This document shows positions 54,025-62,796 of a stretch of DNA of 64,000 bases, one piece after another (positions within the stretch are counted from its first letter, which is position 1; each line of letters opens with the position of its first letter). The DNA lies in assembly GCA_002840735.1 (NCBI GenBank), contig PHBY01000005.1, positions 1-64,000 on the forward strand, in the 5' to 3' direction. Under the pieces are notes generated by a model. The model was not told the DNA's origin. It saw only the letters and a program-made list of their open reading frames with translations, and searched no databases. Position numbers and translations under genes: made by a program. The stretch comes from Chloroflexi bacterium HGW-Chloroflexi-2. Lineage in GTDB: Bacteria; Chloroflexota; Anaerolineae; Anaerolineales; Anaerolineaceae.

Positions 54025-55131
54025 ATGGAAGCTTTACGTAAAAAGTTCTCGCTTACATTGCCCCAGAATAGTATCCGAATTATTCGAATTATTGCAGCGC
54101 TTCTTTTGCTTGCGCTCATTATTGTGCGTGCAATGGATGTTGCTGCAAAGTCGCAGTTCGGGGCAGACACCTGGCTGCGACTTTCTGTTTCTGGGTTGAT
54201 CATCGGTGGTATGTATGCACTGATTGCAATTGGTTATACATTGGTATATGGTATTTTGTTCATGATCAATTTTGCGCATGGTGAAGTGATGATGATCGGC
54301 ACATTTGGTGGTTATTTTGTGTTTGAAGCATTCAATGCCATCCAGGTGAGTGGTGCAGATGGCAACCAGTTATCATTTCTTAATGCCTATCCGGTTATTG
54401 CTATTCTGCTTGCGTTTTTAGCAGGGATGACGATCGCTGCGCTCTCAGGACTATTCCTTGAGAAGTTTGCTTACCGGCCATTACGAGGAGCCCCACGTTT
54501 GGTGCCTTTGATCAGCGCGATTGGTGCCTCCATTTTCCTGCAAAATGCTGGTCAATTATTATTTGGACCACAACGTCGCCAATACATAAACCCGGTGGTT
54601 TTAGATCGTGGAATAGGTTGGAATCTCGAAGTTGCTGGCAGTACGGTTGTTCTCACGTATACGGGTATTTTTTCTTTAATTTTATCTGCAATCTTAATGG
54701 TAGGTCTTTATCTGTTGGTACAACGCACGAAATTGGGTCGCGCGATGCGCGCGGTTGCACAGGATAAGAAAACTGCAGCCTTGATGGGTATCAATGTTGA
54801 CCAAATCATCAGCCGTACATTTGTTATCAGCGGCGCACTGGCTGGTGCAGCAGGAGTGATGTGGGGTATTCACAATGGGTTGTTTAACTATTATGTTGGA
54901 TTTTTACCAGGTATTAAAGCATTCACTGCAGCAGTTCTAGGTGGGATTGGCAACATACCGGGTGCTATGTTAGGCGGTATGTTCCTGGGAATAGTGGAGT
55001 CGGTTGGACCAGCAGTGCTGGGGATAGATTTCCAGTTGAAAGATGTTCTAGCTTTTACCATTCTGATCCTGGTATTGATTTTCCGTCCATCCGGAATATT
55101 AGGTGAAGCACTTACGGAGGAGAAGGTATGA
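54025..55131 (+). CDS. livH: Branched-chain amino acid ABC transporter permease LivH
   Basis: 368 residues with eight or more membrane helices. IGGMYALIAIGYTLVYGILF near residue 55, NFAHGEVMMIGTFGGY near 77, TKLGRAMRAVAQDKKTAALM near 240 (EAA-like loop) and VLGGIGNIPGAMLGGMFLGI near 310 are LivH hallmarks. Overlaps livM by 4 nt. Longer than the E. coli protein by about 60 residues at the N-terminus. Confidence 0.93.
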   Translation: MEALRKKFSLTLPQNSIRIIRIIAALLLLALIIVRAMDVAAKSQFGADTWLRLSVSGLIIGGMYALIAIGYTLVYGILFMINFAHGEVMMIGTFGGYFVFEAFNAIQVSGADGNQLSFLNAYPVIAILLAFLAGMTIAALSGLFLEKFAYRPLRGAPRLVPLISAIGASIFLQNAGQLLFGPQRRQYINPVVLDRGIGWNLEVAGSTVVLTYTGIFSLILSAILMVGLYLLVQRTKLGRAMRAVAQDKKTAALMGINVDQIISRTFVISGALAGAAGVMWGIHNGLFNYYVGFLPGIKAFTAAVLGGIGNIPGAMLGGMFLGIVESVGPAVLGIDFQLKDVLAFTILILVLIFRPSGILGEALTEEKV

Positions 55132-56699
55132 ACAAGCAATCTATTCAAAAATCCGCCGCGAGTGGTATGGTGTTTGGCATCATTGTAATATTTTTCGCGT
55201 TAATTGGTTTCACAGTCGTAATTTCAGGGTTGATACAGAAAGCATTAGGGCAATCGTTAGGGGTAGGACAAATGCCTTCCACCAGTAGTTTCCTTATATT
55301 TTTGGGTTTATTGGGAATATGGAATGGTTGGCGTGCATCCCGACAGGATAAACATGAGACACTTAATACAAAAAAGGTTCTTGGACGATCAACGATTGCC
55401 GGTTTAGTTGCAGGTGTATTGGTGATGGTCTATGCACTGATCGTTGGAGTGTTAGATAATCGTGGAATCAACCTACGTACTTACCTGAGCCAACTCTCCT
55501 CCGAGTCTGTCAGGTTCTTCCTATTTAATCAGACCATTGTTGTAGGTATATTAATTCACGTTTTCTACAGCACATTAATGGCAGTCGTAGGTGGTTTTCT
55601 AGCTTTAGCCAGCGAACGCAGCCGTGAACGCGTGAAATCAACACGCGAGTCTATTCAGAAGTGGTCACAGGATCACTGGTTGGGCAAGTTACAGGGAAAT
55701 CCATACGTAAGTTATGTTCTGATGGGTGTGGTACTGCTTTTATTGGTCTTGTTACCACGCACCTGGGGCGCTTACTGGAATTATGTAATGGGAACCGTTG
55801 GAATCTACGTTCTGTTGGGTCTCGGTTTGAACATTATTGTTGGCTTTTCCGGTCAATTGGTGTTGGGCTATGTGGCTTTCTTTGCGATTGGTGCTTACAC
55901 CTTCGCTCTGACGACTTCACCTGAACCACATAACCTGGTCTGGAATTTCTGGATTGCTCTGGGGGTAGCGGTTCTGGCAGCTGCTTTATCGGGTATTTTG
56001 ATTGGCTTACCAATCATGCGCTTACGTGGTGATTATCTTGCCATCGTGACTTTGGGTTTTGGTGAGATCATCCGAATTTTATTACGAAGTGATATATTAA
56101 AAGATTTCACCATGGGTCCAAGAGGTGTGCGAAATATTGCCGGTCCCACATTATTTGGCCGGTCATTTACAACGGATGTTGATTTCATGTATTTGATTAT
56201 TCTGGCTGTCTTGCTATCGATCTTTCTAGCCAGACGCTGGCAGGAATCCAGTATCGGACGTGCCTGGCTGGCAATCAGTCAGGATGAGACGGTTGCACAG
56301 GCAACAGGTGTTAATACCCAAAAATATAAATTGTTAGCGCTATCCCTGGGCGCTGCTTTTGCGGGATTGGGAGGAGCATTGTTTGCTTCGCGTAACCAGT
56401 TCACCGGTCCAGAAGATCATGCCTTAATGGTCTCGATTAATGTACTGGTTTTAGTGATTGTAGGTGGTATGGGCAGCATCCCAGGTGTTATTTTGGGAGC
56501 ATTTACTCTGAAAGGACTACCAGAGATCCTTAGAGAGGTAGAAAATTACCGTTTATTGGTTTTTGGTGCATTGCTGGTTGTGATGATGATCATCCGCCCT
56601 GAGGGGTTATGGCCAGCCAGACGACCCAAACTGGAGGTGCCTGTCGGACAGGACAATGAACCGGTACACTTGCCTGCTACCGTTGGAGGTGAAAAATGA
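55128..56699 (+). CDS. livM: Branched-chain amino acid ABC transporter permease LivM with long N-terminal extension
   Basis: 523 residues. The last 330 are a standard LivM: VGIYVLLGLGLNIIVGFSGQ, FFAIGAYTFAL, DYLAIVTLGFGEIIRILLRS and VIVGGMGSIPGVILGAF. Residues 1-200 add about four extra hydrophobic segments and a basic loop (ASERSRERVKSTRES) with no partner I recognise. E. coli LivM (about 425 residues) also has extra N-terminal helices, but here the extension is longer. Overlaps livG by 4 nt. Confidence 0.92.
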   Translation: MNKQSIQKSAASGMVFGIIVIFFALIGFTVVISGLIQKALGQSLGVGQMPSTSSFLIFLGLLGIWNGWRASRQDKHETLNTKKVLGRSTIAGLVAGVLVMVYALIVGVLDNRGINLRTYLSQLSSESVRFFLFNQTIVVGILIHVFYSTLMAVVGGFLALASERSRERVKSTRESIQKWSQDHWLGKLQGNPYVSYVLMGVVLLLLVLLPRTWGAYWNYVMGTVGIYVLLGLGLNIIVGFSGQLVLGYVAFFAIGAYTFALTTSPEPHNLVWNFWIALGVAVLAAALSGILIGLPIMRLRGDYLAIVTLGFGEIIRILLRSDILKDFTMGPRGVRNIAGPTLFGRSFTTDVDFMYLIILAVLLSIFLARRWQESSIGRAWLAISQDETVAQATGVNTQKYKLLALSLGAAFAGLGGALFASRNQFTGPEDHALMVSINVLVLVIVGGMGSIPGVILGAFTLKGLPEILREVENYRLLVFGALLVVMMIIRPEGLWPARRPKLEVPVGQDNEPVHLPATVGGEK

Positions 56700-57508
56700 A
56701 AACGGTACTGGAAGCTCGTCAGGTATCAAAAATCTTTGGTGGTCTGGTAGCAGTAAATAAAGTTGATCTCGTCGTTCCAGAAGGTTCGATTGCCAGTATT
56801 ATTGGACCAAATGGTGCAGGAAAGACAACATTGTTCAACTGCATTTCAGGATTTTACACACCAGAACTTGGAGACGTTTTATTTAATGGGCGTAAGATCC
56901 AGGGTATGCTTACTGATAAGGTGGCAGCTATGGGGATTGCCCGTACGTATCAGAATATTCGCCTTTTCAAAAGTATGACAGCTGTTGAAAATGTAATGGT
57001 TGGATTCGAACCTCATTTGAAACATGGCTGGATTACTGCTATGATCAAAACACCTGGTTATGTAAAAGAACAAAAACATATCGTGAACGAAGCCAGTCGT
57101 TTACTCCATTACGTTGGTCTGGCAGGATTGGGAGATAACCTGGCATTAAACTTACCATATGGAGCCCAGCGACGCCTGGAAATTGCACGGGCATTAGCCA
57201 ACCAACCTAAATTATTATTACTGGATGAACCCACTGCTGGGATGAATCCTCAGGAAACGGATGTCATGAAGGATTTCATCCGTCAAATCCGCGATGATTT
57301 GGGAATCACCATCATCCTGATCGAACATGACATGCGCGTGGTGATGAACATTTCTGATCAGATTTCTGTACTGGATTATGGACAAAAGATTGCCGAGGGG
57401 AATCCCAAAGAAATCCAGGCGAATCCGCGCGTGATTGAAGCCTATCTGGGACCTGGGGCTGCCGCCTTATCCGAAAAATATCGACGGGAGAAAACGCATG
57501 ATGCTTGA
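56696..57508 (+). CDS. livG: Branched-chain amino acid ABC transporter ATPase LivG
   Basis: 270 residues. Walker A GPNGAGKTTLFNCISGFYTP near residue 38, ARTYQNIRLFKSMTAVENVM (Q-loop) near 84, signature NLPYGAQRRLEIARALANQP near 157 (LSYG-type, typical of LivG), Walker B LLLLDEPTAGMNPQET near 178 and H-loop IEHDM. Overlaps livF by 11 nt. Confidence 0.95.
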   Translation: MKTVLEARQVSKIFGGLVAVNKVDLVVPEGSIASIIGPNGAGKTTLFNCISGFYTPELGDVLFNGRKIQGMLTDKVAAMGIARTYQNIRLFKSMTAVENVMVGFEPHLKHGWITAMIKTPGYVKEQKHIVNEASRLLHYVGLAGLGDNLALNLPYGAQRRLEIARALANQPKLLLLDEPTAGMNPQETDVMKDFIRQIRDDLGITIILIEHDMRVVMNISDQISVLDYGQKIAEGNPKEIQANPRVIEAYLGPGAAALSEKYRREKTHDA

Positions 57509-58208
57509 AGTTGAAAATCTAAACGTACATTATGGCGCTATCCACGCGTTAAAAGGAGTCTCCTTTCATCTCGAAGAAGGTGAGATTGTGGCTTTGATTG
57601 GTGCCAATGGTGCTGGAAAATCAACCACATTGAACACCATTTCCCGTCTGAATAAACCCACTGCCGGTGATATTCGCTACAGAGGTGTATCGATTGTGGA
57701 AACACCACCTCAGGATATTGTCACCAAAGGCATTGTTCAGGTTCCGGAAGGAAGGAGAATTTTTCCCAAGATGACGGTGGTGGAAAATCTGGAAATGGGC
57801 GCTTATATTTTTTCCGATCGTCAACGGATTGAAGCTGATATCGAAATGGTATTTGGGAAGTTCCCTCGCCTGCGCGAAAGACGAAAACAACTGGGAGGCA
57901 CACTCTCAGGGGGCGAGCAACAAATGCTGGCGATTGCGCGTGGATTAATGGCGCGTCCACAATTGTTACTGCTGGATGAACCTTCCATGGGTCTGGCACC
58001 CATCATTGTGGAACAGATATTTGATATTATCAGCGAGATCAATCAGCAGGGAACATCGATCCTGCTGGTGGAGCAAAATGCCCAGATGGCACTTTCGATT
58101 GCGGATCGCGGTTACGTGTTCGAGACCGGCAAGATTGTGTTGGAAGGTGACGCCGGTGATTTGTTGGAAGATCCGATGGTGAAAGAAGCCTATTTGGGTG
58201 GGGGATAA
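57498..58208 (+). CDS. livF: Branched-chain amino acid ABC transporter ATPase LivF
   Basis: 236 residues from the ATG at 57498 (MMLEVENLNVHYGAIHALKG), with GGGAG upstream; the frame is open further upstream but within livG. Walker A GANGAGKSTTLNTISRLNKP, signature LSGGEQQMLAIARGLMARPQ, Walker B LLLLDEPSMGLAPIIVEQIF and the H-loop-like VEQNAQMAL are LivF-typical. Last gene of the liv operon, followed by a terminator. Confidence 0.95.
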   Translation: MMLEVENLNVHYGAIHALKGVSFHLEEGEIVALIGANGAGKSTTLNTISRLNKPTAGDIRYRGVSIVETPPQDIVTKGIVQVPEGRRIFPKMTVVENLEMGAYIFSDRQRIEADIEMVFGKFPRLRERRKQLGGTLSGGEQQMLAIARGLMARPQLLLLDEPSMGLAPIIVEQIFDIISEINQQGTSILLVEQNAQMALSIADRGYVFETGKIVLEGDAGDLLEDPMVKEAYLGGG

Positions 58209-58232
58209 GCCAAAAACAAAATGAACTCCACT

Positions 58233-58270
58233 AAAAACAGGGTGTAAATCCATTCACCCTGTTTTTGTTA
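58233..58270 (+). terminator. Terminator of the liv operon
   Basis: AAAAACAGGGTG, 10-nt loop, CACCCTGTTTTT. Confidence 0.88.
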
Positions 58271-58327
58271 TTAATATATAAGCTAATATTTATTGACAAA
58301 ATATTAGCTATTTGTCAATATTAAATT

Positions 58328-58683
58328 GTGTACAGATTATTATTTTCAACGCAGGCTGTTAAAGCAATTCAAAAACTACCTCAAAAAACTGGTATGTTAC
58401 TCAGGAAAGGAATTGGTTTATTATCAGTGGATCCTTACAATCCAATTTTGGACACAAAAAAACTTCAAGGTAGATCAGGATATCGATTAAGAGTTGGTGA
58501 ATGGCGGGTCAATTATGAACTAAAGAGGTGTCCTTTCAATAATTAGCGGTCAGGGTGTTTTTGGCGTGCGGACGCACGCCAAAAACACCCGCTTGCCCGG
58601 ATTCATTGAGATGATACCTAAAGAATGATGAATTGATCATAATTATTGTGAAGATTGGATCCAGAGGAGATGTTTACAAATGA
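58328..58683 (+). pseudogene. RelE/HigB-like toxin gene interrupted by a MITE
   Basis: Starts with GTG (MYRLLFSTQAVKAIQKLPQK) and runs to RSGYRLRVGEWRVNYELK, the RelE core with the conserved GxYRLRVGxxRV strand. At 58526 a 94-bp palindromic insert begins. Beyond it the frame resumes as NDELIIIIVKIGSRGDVYK and TGA (58681-58683). Removing the insert and one 4-bp duplicate restores an 85-residue toxin whose stop overlaps the antitoxin ATG. With the insert, translation stops at 58546 after 72 residues, without the C-terminal strand. Probably inactive as a toxin. Confidence 0.85.
58526..58619. mobile_element. 94-bp MITE-like palindromic element with AAAG target duplication
   Basis: Ends AGGTGTCCTTTCAAT and (inverted) AGGTATCATCTCAATG are imperfect terminal inverted repeats. 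The centre is a perfect 17-bp stem (GGGTGTTTTTGGCGTGC) with a 3-nt loop GGA. AAAG occurs at 58522-58525 and 58620-58623, flanking the element. No coding capacity, so it was probably mobilised by a transposase elsewhere. No second copy was found in the window. Confidence 0.8.
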
Positions 58684-59063
58684 ACGTTCAGATCATTAAG
58701 AATAAAGATGAAGTGGAATGGGCTGTTATTCCATATGATGAGTATCTCCATTTGGTAGAAAAAGCAGAAATGTTAGATGATATTCATGATTTTGATCGCT
58801 TTCAAAGTGCATTCGCACAGGGCGAAGAAAAATTATTTCCTGTTGAGGTTGTAGACAAATTACTGGAAGGTCAAAATCCAATAAAAGTATTCAGAAAATT
58901 TCGGGGAATGACACAAGATGGGCTGGCAAAGAAAATTGACATCAGCATTCCATATCTCTCCCAATTGGAAACGAATAAACGTCGCGGATCCGTAAAGGTA
59001 TTAACCGACATTGCAAAAGAATTGGGGATTACATTGGATATGATCCTGGGTGATACGGATTAA
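58680..59063 (+). CDS. XRE-family antitoxin (HigA-like)
   Basis: 127 residues. The N-terminal half (IKNKDEVEWAVIPYDEYLHL) is antitoxin-like and neutralises the toxin in related pairs. The C-terminal XRE helix-turn-helix runs from about 75: FRKFRGMTQDGLAKKIDISI, PYLSQLETNKRRGSVKVLTD. The ATG overlaps the original toxin stop by 4 nt, toxin first, as in HigBA. With the toxin cut by a MITE the antitoxin may now be a solitary regulator. The insert also lies between its ribosome site and promoter region, with AGAGGAG 7-8 nt before the ATG still present. Confidence 0.88.
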   Translation: MNVQIIKNKDEVEWAVIPYDEYLHLVEKAEMLDDIHDFDRFQSAFAQGEEKLFPVEVVDKLLEGQNPIKVFRKFRGMTQDGLAKKIDISIPYLSQLETNKRRGSVKVLTDIAKELGITLDMILGDTD

Positions 59064-59089
59064 TTGAATCATATTCACATCAATGGATC

Positions 59090-60277
59090 TTATAACACCA
59101 CCAGTTTTGTTTGTGGTTCTCCCAGATACTCATTTCCATGTGCGGTCACCAACACATCTTCTTCCAACCCGATGTAGCCATAGCCTGGTAAGGCTATTCC
59201 CAGTTCAATCGTGTAAACCTGGTCTTTTTCAATGATCTGATTGGGTAGATCACCATACACTTCCCATTGGGGGCCAAGGATTCCACCGCCATCATGGGCG
59301 CGCTTGCCCAATTGATGACCGGTGGCGTAATGGTACTCGGGAAAGCCAGCATCTGTGATGACCTTGCGGGCAGCCGTGTCAACTTCCAGACCGGTAACGC
59401 CAGGGCGTAATACCACACGGGCAGCTTCGATTGCCTGGCGCACCAGATCGAACCCTTGCTGCACTTCAACTGGAGCTTCGCTTTCCCCGGGTCTTACCAG
59501 GTAGACCATGCGTTGAATGTCGGAGCAATAACCATCCTTCTGGACGCCGAAATCAAAATGCACCAGGTGCCCACGTTCGAGCTGTATATCCGTTGGAGCG
59601 GCATGGCCGACAGGCGAATCCGGGCCACTGTTGACTGCCGGGCAGCCTTCATGTGTCCAGGCAGCCAGGAGATTACGATCAGCTAATTGTTGATGCATAA
59701 AATCCGACACGTCTTTTTCTGTCTGACCGGGTCGTATGAAATCATAGGTTTGCTGGTAGATTTCGAGGGTTTCATCCACGGCAGCCTGGATTAGCGAAAT
59801 TTCGCTGGGTGTTTTACGACCATTCAAAGCCGAGATGATCCCTTCTGCTGAGCAAAGCCGGTCAATAAAAGTGGTGTCCGCCAACATCTTTACCAGGAGT
59901 TGGTACATCCCATAGCTCAACCCATCCGCCATGACATTGCTGAGGCTGGTATTGATGGCGATTTTTGCTGGATTGAGCCGCTGCAACTCAGATAACAGGT
60001 ATGGACTGATGCCAGCGTCGCAGGGGATAACTGACTGGTAAGCACCGATTAATCGGGTGGTTTCGGCGTCAATGCGGCCAACGATGGCGATGGTTTCACC
60101 GGATTGGTGCATTAATAACGCACTCTGGCGGGTGAGGGTTTCATTTCCATAAATTACGGGCAGGATAGGGTCGGAATTAACAGAAGTTTCCCGAACAAAG
60201 ATCAACCAGAGGTCGATGTCCTTTTCCTTCAAAATATCGATTGCCTGTCGTACTTTCTCCTGGATCAGTGTGGTCAT
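59090..60277 (-). CDS. M24-family metallopeptidase (Xaa-Pro aminopeptidase/dipeptidase-like)
   Basis: 395 residues from the ATG at 60277 (MTTLIQEKVRQ), with AAAGGAGAC upstream; a longer frame to 60331 exists. The N-terminal creatinase-like domain (1-170) is followed by the catalytic pita-bread fold. Metal ligands are Asp in VHFDFGVQKDGYCSDIQR (two Asp), His in HYATGHQLGKRAH, and Glu in YTIELGIALPGYGYIGLEED. All five ligand positions appear present. Cytoplasmic. Hydrolyses X-Pro or related peptides. Exact specificity unknown. Confidence 0.88.
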   Translation of the reverse strand: MTTLIQEKVRQAIDILKEKDIDLWLIFVRETSVNSDPILPVIYGNETLTRQSALLMHQSGETIAIVGRIDAETTRLIGAYQSVIPCDAGISPYLLSELQRLNPAKIAINTSLSNVMADGLSYGMYQLLVKMLADTTFIDRLCSAEGIISALNGRKTPSEISLIQAAVDETLEIYQQTYDFIRPGQTEKDVSDFMHQQLADRNLLAAWTHEGCPAVNSGPDSPVGHAAPTDIQLERGHLVHFDFGVQKDGYCSDIQRMVYLVRPGESEAPVEVQQGFDLVRQAIEAARVVLRPGVTGLEVDTAARKVITDAGFPEYHYATGHQLGKRAHDGGGILGPQWEVYGDLPNQIIEKDQVYTIELGIALPGYGYIGLEEDVLVTAHGNEYLGEPQTKLVVL

Positions 60278-60386
60278 GAAGTCTCCTTTGTCTTTAAAAA
60301 TTTTAAAATCAGGGTTGAAATGAATTAACAATTATTGCATCCAATGCTATTATTATAGGAGTTGTTATCCAAAAAGAGGAAATAAA

Positions 60387-61514
60387 ATGATAAAAATTGA
60401 AGCTGTCAACCGTCAAAACAATTCTTTCGTAGGGGAGTTTGTTGAATTGCCGTATCGATTGTACCAGGGAGTGCCGCAATGGGTACCTTTTATGAAAGTC
60501 GATGTGCGTAATATGCTGGATCCCAAAAAACATCCTTTTTATGAACATTCTGATGCCCAGGCATTTATTGCCGTTCGAAATGGTCAAACAGTAGGTCGTT
60601 TCGCGATGATGGAAAATAAACTATACAACCAGGTTCAGAATAAAAGGATTGCCAACTTTAATTTATTGGAATCGGAAAATGATATTGAAATAATCAAATC
60701 TCTATTTGAAGCAGGGAAGGAGTGGGCAGCGAAACGCGGTTTAAACAGGATTGTTGGTCCCAAACCTTTTGGGCTGGGGGATGGATATGGCATTCTGGTG
60801 GAAGGGTTTGATAAGCGCCAGATGATGATCATGATGAACTATAACCTGCCCTACTTACCTCGATTAATGGAAGAATACGGTTTTGAAAAAGAAGTTGATT
60901 TTGTTTCATGCCAGATTGAGATAGCAAAATTCTCCTTGCCAGAGAAGGTGAAACGCGTAGCGGAACGGGTACTGGAAAAGGGCACCATCAGCGTACGTGG
61001 ATTTCGAACGAGATCAGAATTGAGGAGGGTAGGAAAAGATATTGGCGAAATCTATAACAAGGTATTTGTAAAGAACTGGGAATATTACCCCTATACAAAA
61101 AGGGAAATAGAAACGGCGATTGAAAATGTGATCTTATTTGCCGATCCGAAATTGATTAAAGTATTGATGGATGGCGAGAAGATCATTGGATTCTTATTTG
61201 CTTTTCCGGATGTATCAAGAGCGCTCCAACGCCATAAAGGGCAACTCAATCCAATCAGTATTCTGGATTTATTGGGAGAATCAAGGCGCGCAGATATGGT
61301 CTCTGTGAATGGAATGGGTGTCATGGAGGAGTACCATGGTCGCGGTGGTAACGCTTTACTGTATTATGAAATGGAAAAAACAGTCAAATCTAAGCATTTT
61401 AAGTATGCTGAGTTCACCCAGGTAGCTGAGAGCGCCGAGCAGATGCGCAAAGACTTAATCACCCTGGGAGGGGCTGAGGTTAAAAATCATCGTGTGTATC
61501 GAATTGACGTTTAA
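60387..61514 (+). CDS. GNAT-superfamily-like protein, two-domain
   Basis: 375 residues. The N-terminal half has FVELPYRLYQGVPQWVPFMK and AFIAVRNGQTVGRFAMMENK, similar to YghO/GNAT-like N-domains. The C-terminal half has a GNAT-type acetyl-CoA loop, VNGMGVMEEYHGRGGNALLY near residue 310. AGAGG precedes the ATG. Divergent from the M24 gene. Related proteins are annotated as hypothetical or as N-acetyltransferases. The acceptor is unknown. Confidence 0.7.
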   Translation: MIKIEAVNRQNNSFVGEFVELPYRLYQGVPQWVPFMKVDVRNMLDPKKHPFYEHSDAQAFIAVRNGQTVGRFAMMENKLYNQVQNKRIANFNLLESENDIEIIKSLFEAGKEWAAKRGLNRIVGPKPFGLGDGYGILVEGFDKRQMMIMMNYNLPYLPRLMEEYGFEKEVDFVSCQIEIAKFSLPEKVKRVAERVLEKGTISVRGFRTRSELRRVGKDIGEIYNKVFVKNWEYYPYTKREIETAIENVILFADPKLIKVLMDGEKIIGFLFAFPDVSRALQRHKGQLNPISILDLLGESRRADMVSVNGMGVMEEYHGRGGNALLYYEMEKTVKSKHFKYAEFTQVAESAEQMRKDLITLGGAEVKNHRVYRIDV

Positions 61515-61523
61515 TTCTATTTC

Positions 61524-62480
61524 TTAAGGCGATACACAGTTTACCGAAAAGACCTGTTCACCAAAAGCCTGGTGATTAGGATTATCAATGTATAGCCAGA
61601 TTTTACCTGTCCAGGCATAGCCCGCTCCAGCGCCAATTGGCATCGAAAAATCAGGTAAGGATTTCTGGCCGCCAGCATCGAAGGTTATTTCCATGGTGTC
61701 AGAGCGGTAGCCATCTTCCCGTTGATAATAATAAGTGACTTTACCTGAGCCACTGGTTGTAATTGTTCCGCGTAAGGTCACTGGGAATGGACACACGCCG
61801 GTATAACTACCGGGAATCATTTCAAATGATGCGGTGGAGACAACAAAGGAAGGAACCGGTGGGGCATCCACTTTGATGATGACCCAGAATGGATCGTTAA
61901 AATCACTCAATCCGAATTTTTTACCGGATGCATTTCTGAGCATCCAGTTTCCCCGATATGTTTTTGATTCAGTCGGCGCTTTCAGGTTGACACTGATTTC
62001 AAGGGCGTATCCGGGTGGAACATCATTATTGATGGCAATGCTTTCCGGACCATTCATTTGATCACCACTATCAAAGACGATGGCATAATCTTTCGTCCAG
62101 GTGCAGGATCCATCATTTTGAATGAGCCAAATTTTCGTGAAAGCACCACCGGGGTCAATCTGTGTGTTATCCGGGATGGTGATATCTTCAACAAAAAGTG
62201 CACGATCACAGGGCGCATCACTATCAACCGGAGCTGCGGTATATACTGGTTGTGGATTAGGCGCAGCAGTGCTTTGTTGTACAGGTTGTTCCTGCCCTTG
62301 TATCGGCTGGGTTGGTTCTGGAGTATAACCATGAATCTTTGCCTGAACAGTTAGTGCCGCAGCAGTATAAGCCATATCACTCTCCGTGGTGGGTCCCGTT
62401 TTGGTGGCGGGCATATTACAGGCGGATAAGAGAATGATCGAGATGATAAGAATGGATAAAACCAGGCTCGCTTTTTTCAT
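61524..62480 (-). CDS. Lipoprotein with NBR1-Ig-like domain
   Basis: 318 residues from the ATG at 62480 (MKKASLVLSILIISIILLSA), with GGAG 6 nt upstream; an ATG at 62492 is in frame. Lipobox ILLSAC (Cys21). A Pro/Gln/Thr linker (EPTQPIQGQEQPVQQS) leads to the NBR1-Ig domain: FVEDITIPDNTQIDPGGAFT, KIWLIQNDGSCTWTKDYAIV and YRGNWMLRNASGKKFG (about 105-205), then a second beta-domain with two Cys. Cell-surface, adhesive or structural role likely. Common in Anaerolineae lipoproteins. Confidence 0.82.
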   Translation of the reverse strand: MKKASLVLSILIISIILLSACNMPATKTGPTTESDMAYTAAALTVQAKIHGYTPEPTQPIQGQEQPVQQSTAAPNPQPVYTAAPVDSDAPCDRALFVEDITIPDNTQIDPGGAFTKIWLIQNDGSCTWTKDYAIVFDSGDQMNGPESIAINNDVPPGYALEISVNLKAPTESKTYRGNWMLRNASGKKFGLSDFNDPFWVIIKVDAPPVPSFVVSTASFEMIPGSYTGVCPFPVTLRGTITTSGSGKVTYYYQREDGYRSDTMEITFDAGGQKSLPDFSMPIGAGAGYAWTGKIWLYIDNPNHQAFGEQVFSVNCVSP

Positions 62481-62796
62481 AATTAACTCCATTATCGAAT
62501 AATAATGTTTGTGGTTTATCTTATTAATCCAGTGTCGCTGTGCTTAGTTGTTGGTATATATCCATCGTAAATACCAAGGTCAATAAGAAGAAATGAAAAT
62601 AATTTATCGATATTATAAAATTATAGCAGCTATCAAATAAAAACACCTATGACAAGTAAAAAGAATGATCCTATGCATTTACCTTGAAATCAGACGCGAT
62701 ATCCGGTACAGTATTATTAATCTTTCATTCTGAAGATTTGAATATCTATCGATAACCCAATGCTTGAAAAAGTAAATTTTACAAAAGGAGGAAATA
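62481..62796. other. Intergenic region with esterase promoter
   Basis: TTGAAA (62684-62689), 17-bp spacer, TACAGT (62707-62712) is a plausible promoter for the esterase gene. AAAGGAGGAA precedes the ATG. No gene seen. Confidence 0.5.
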
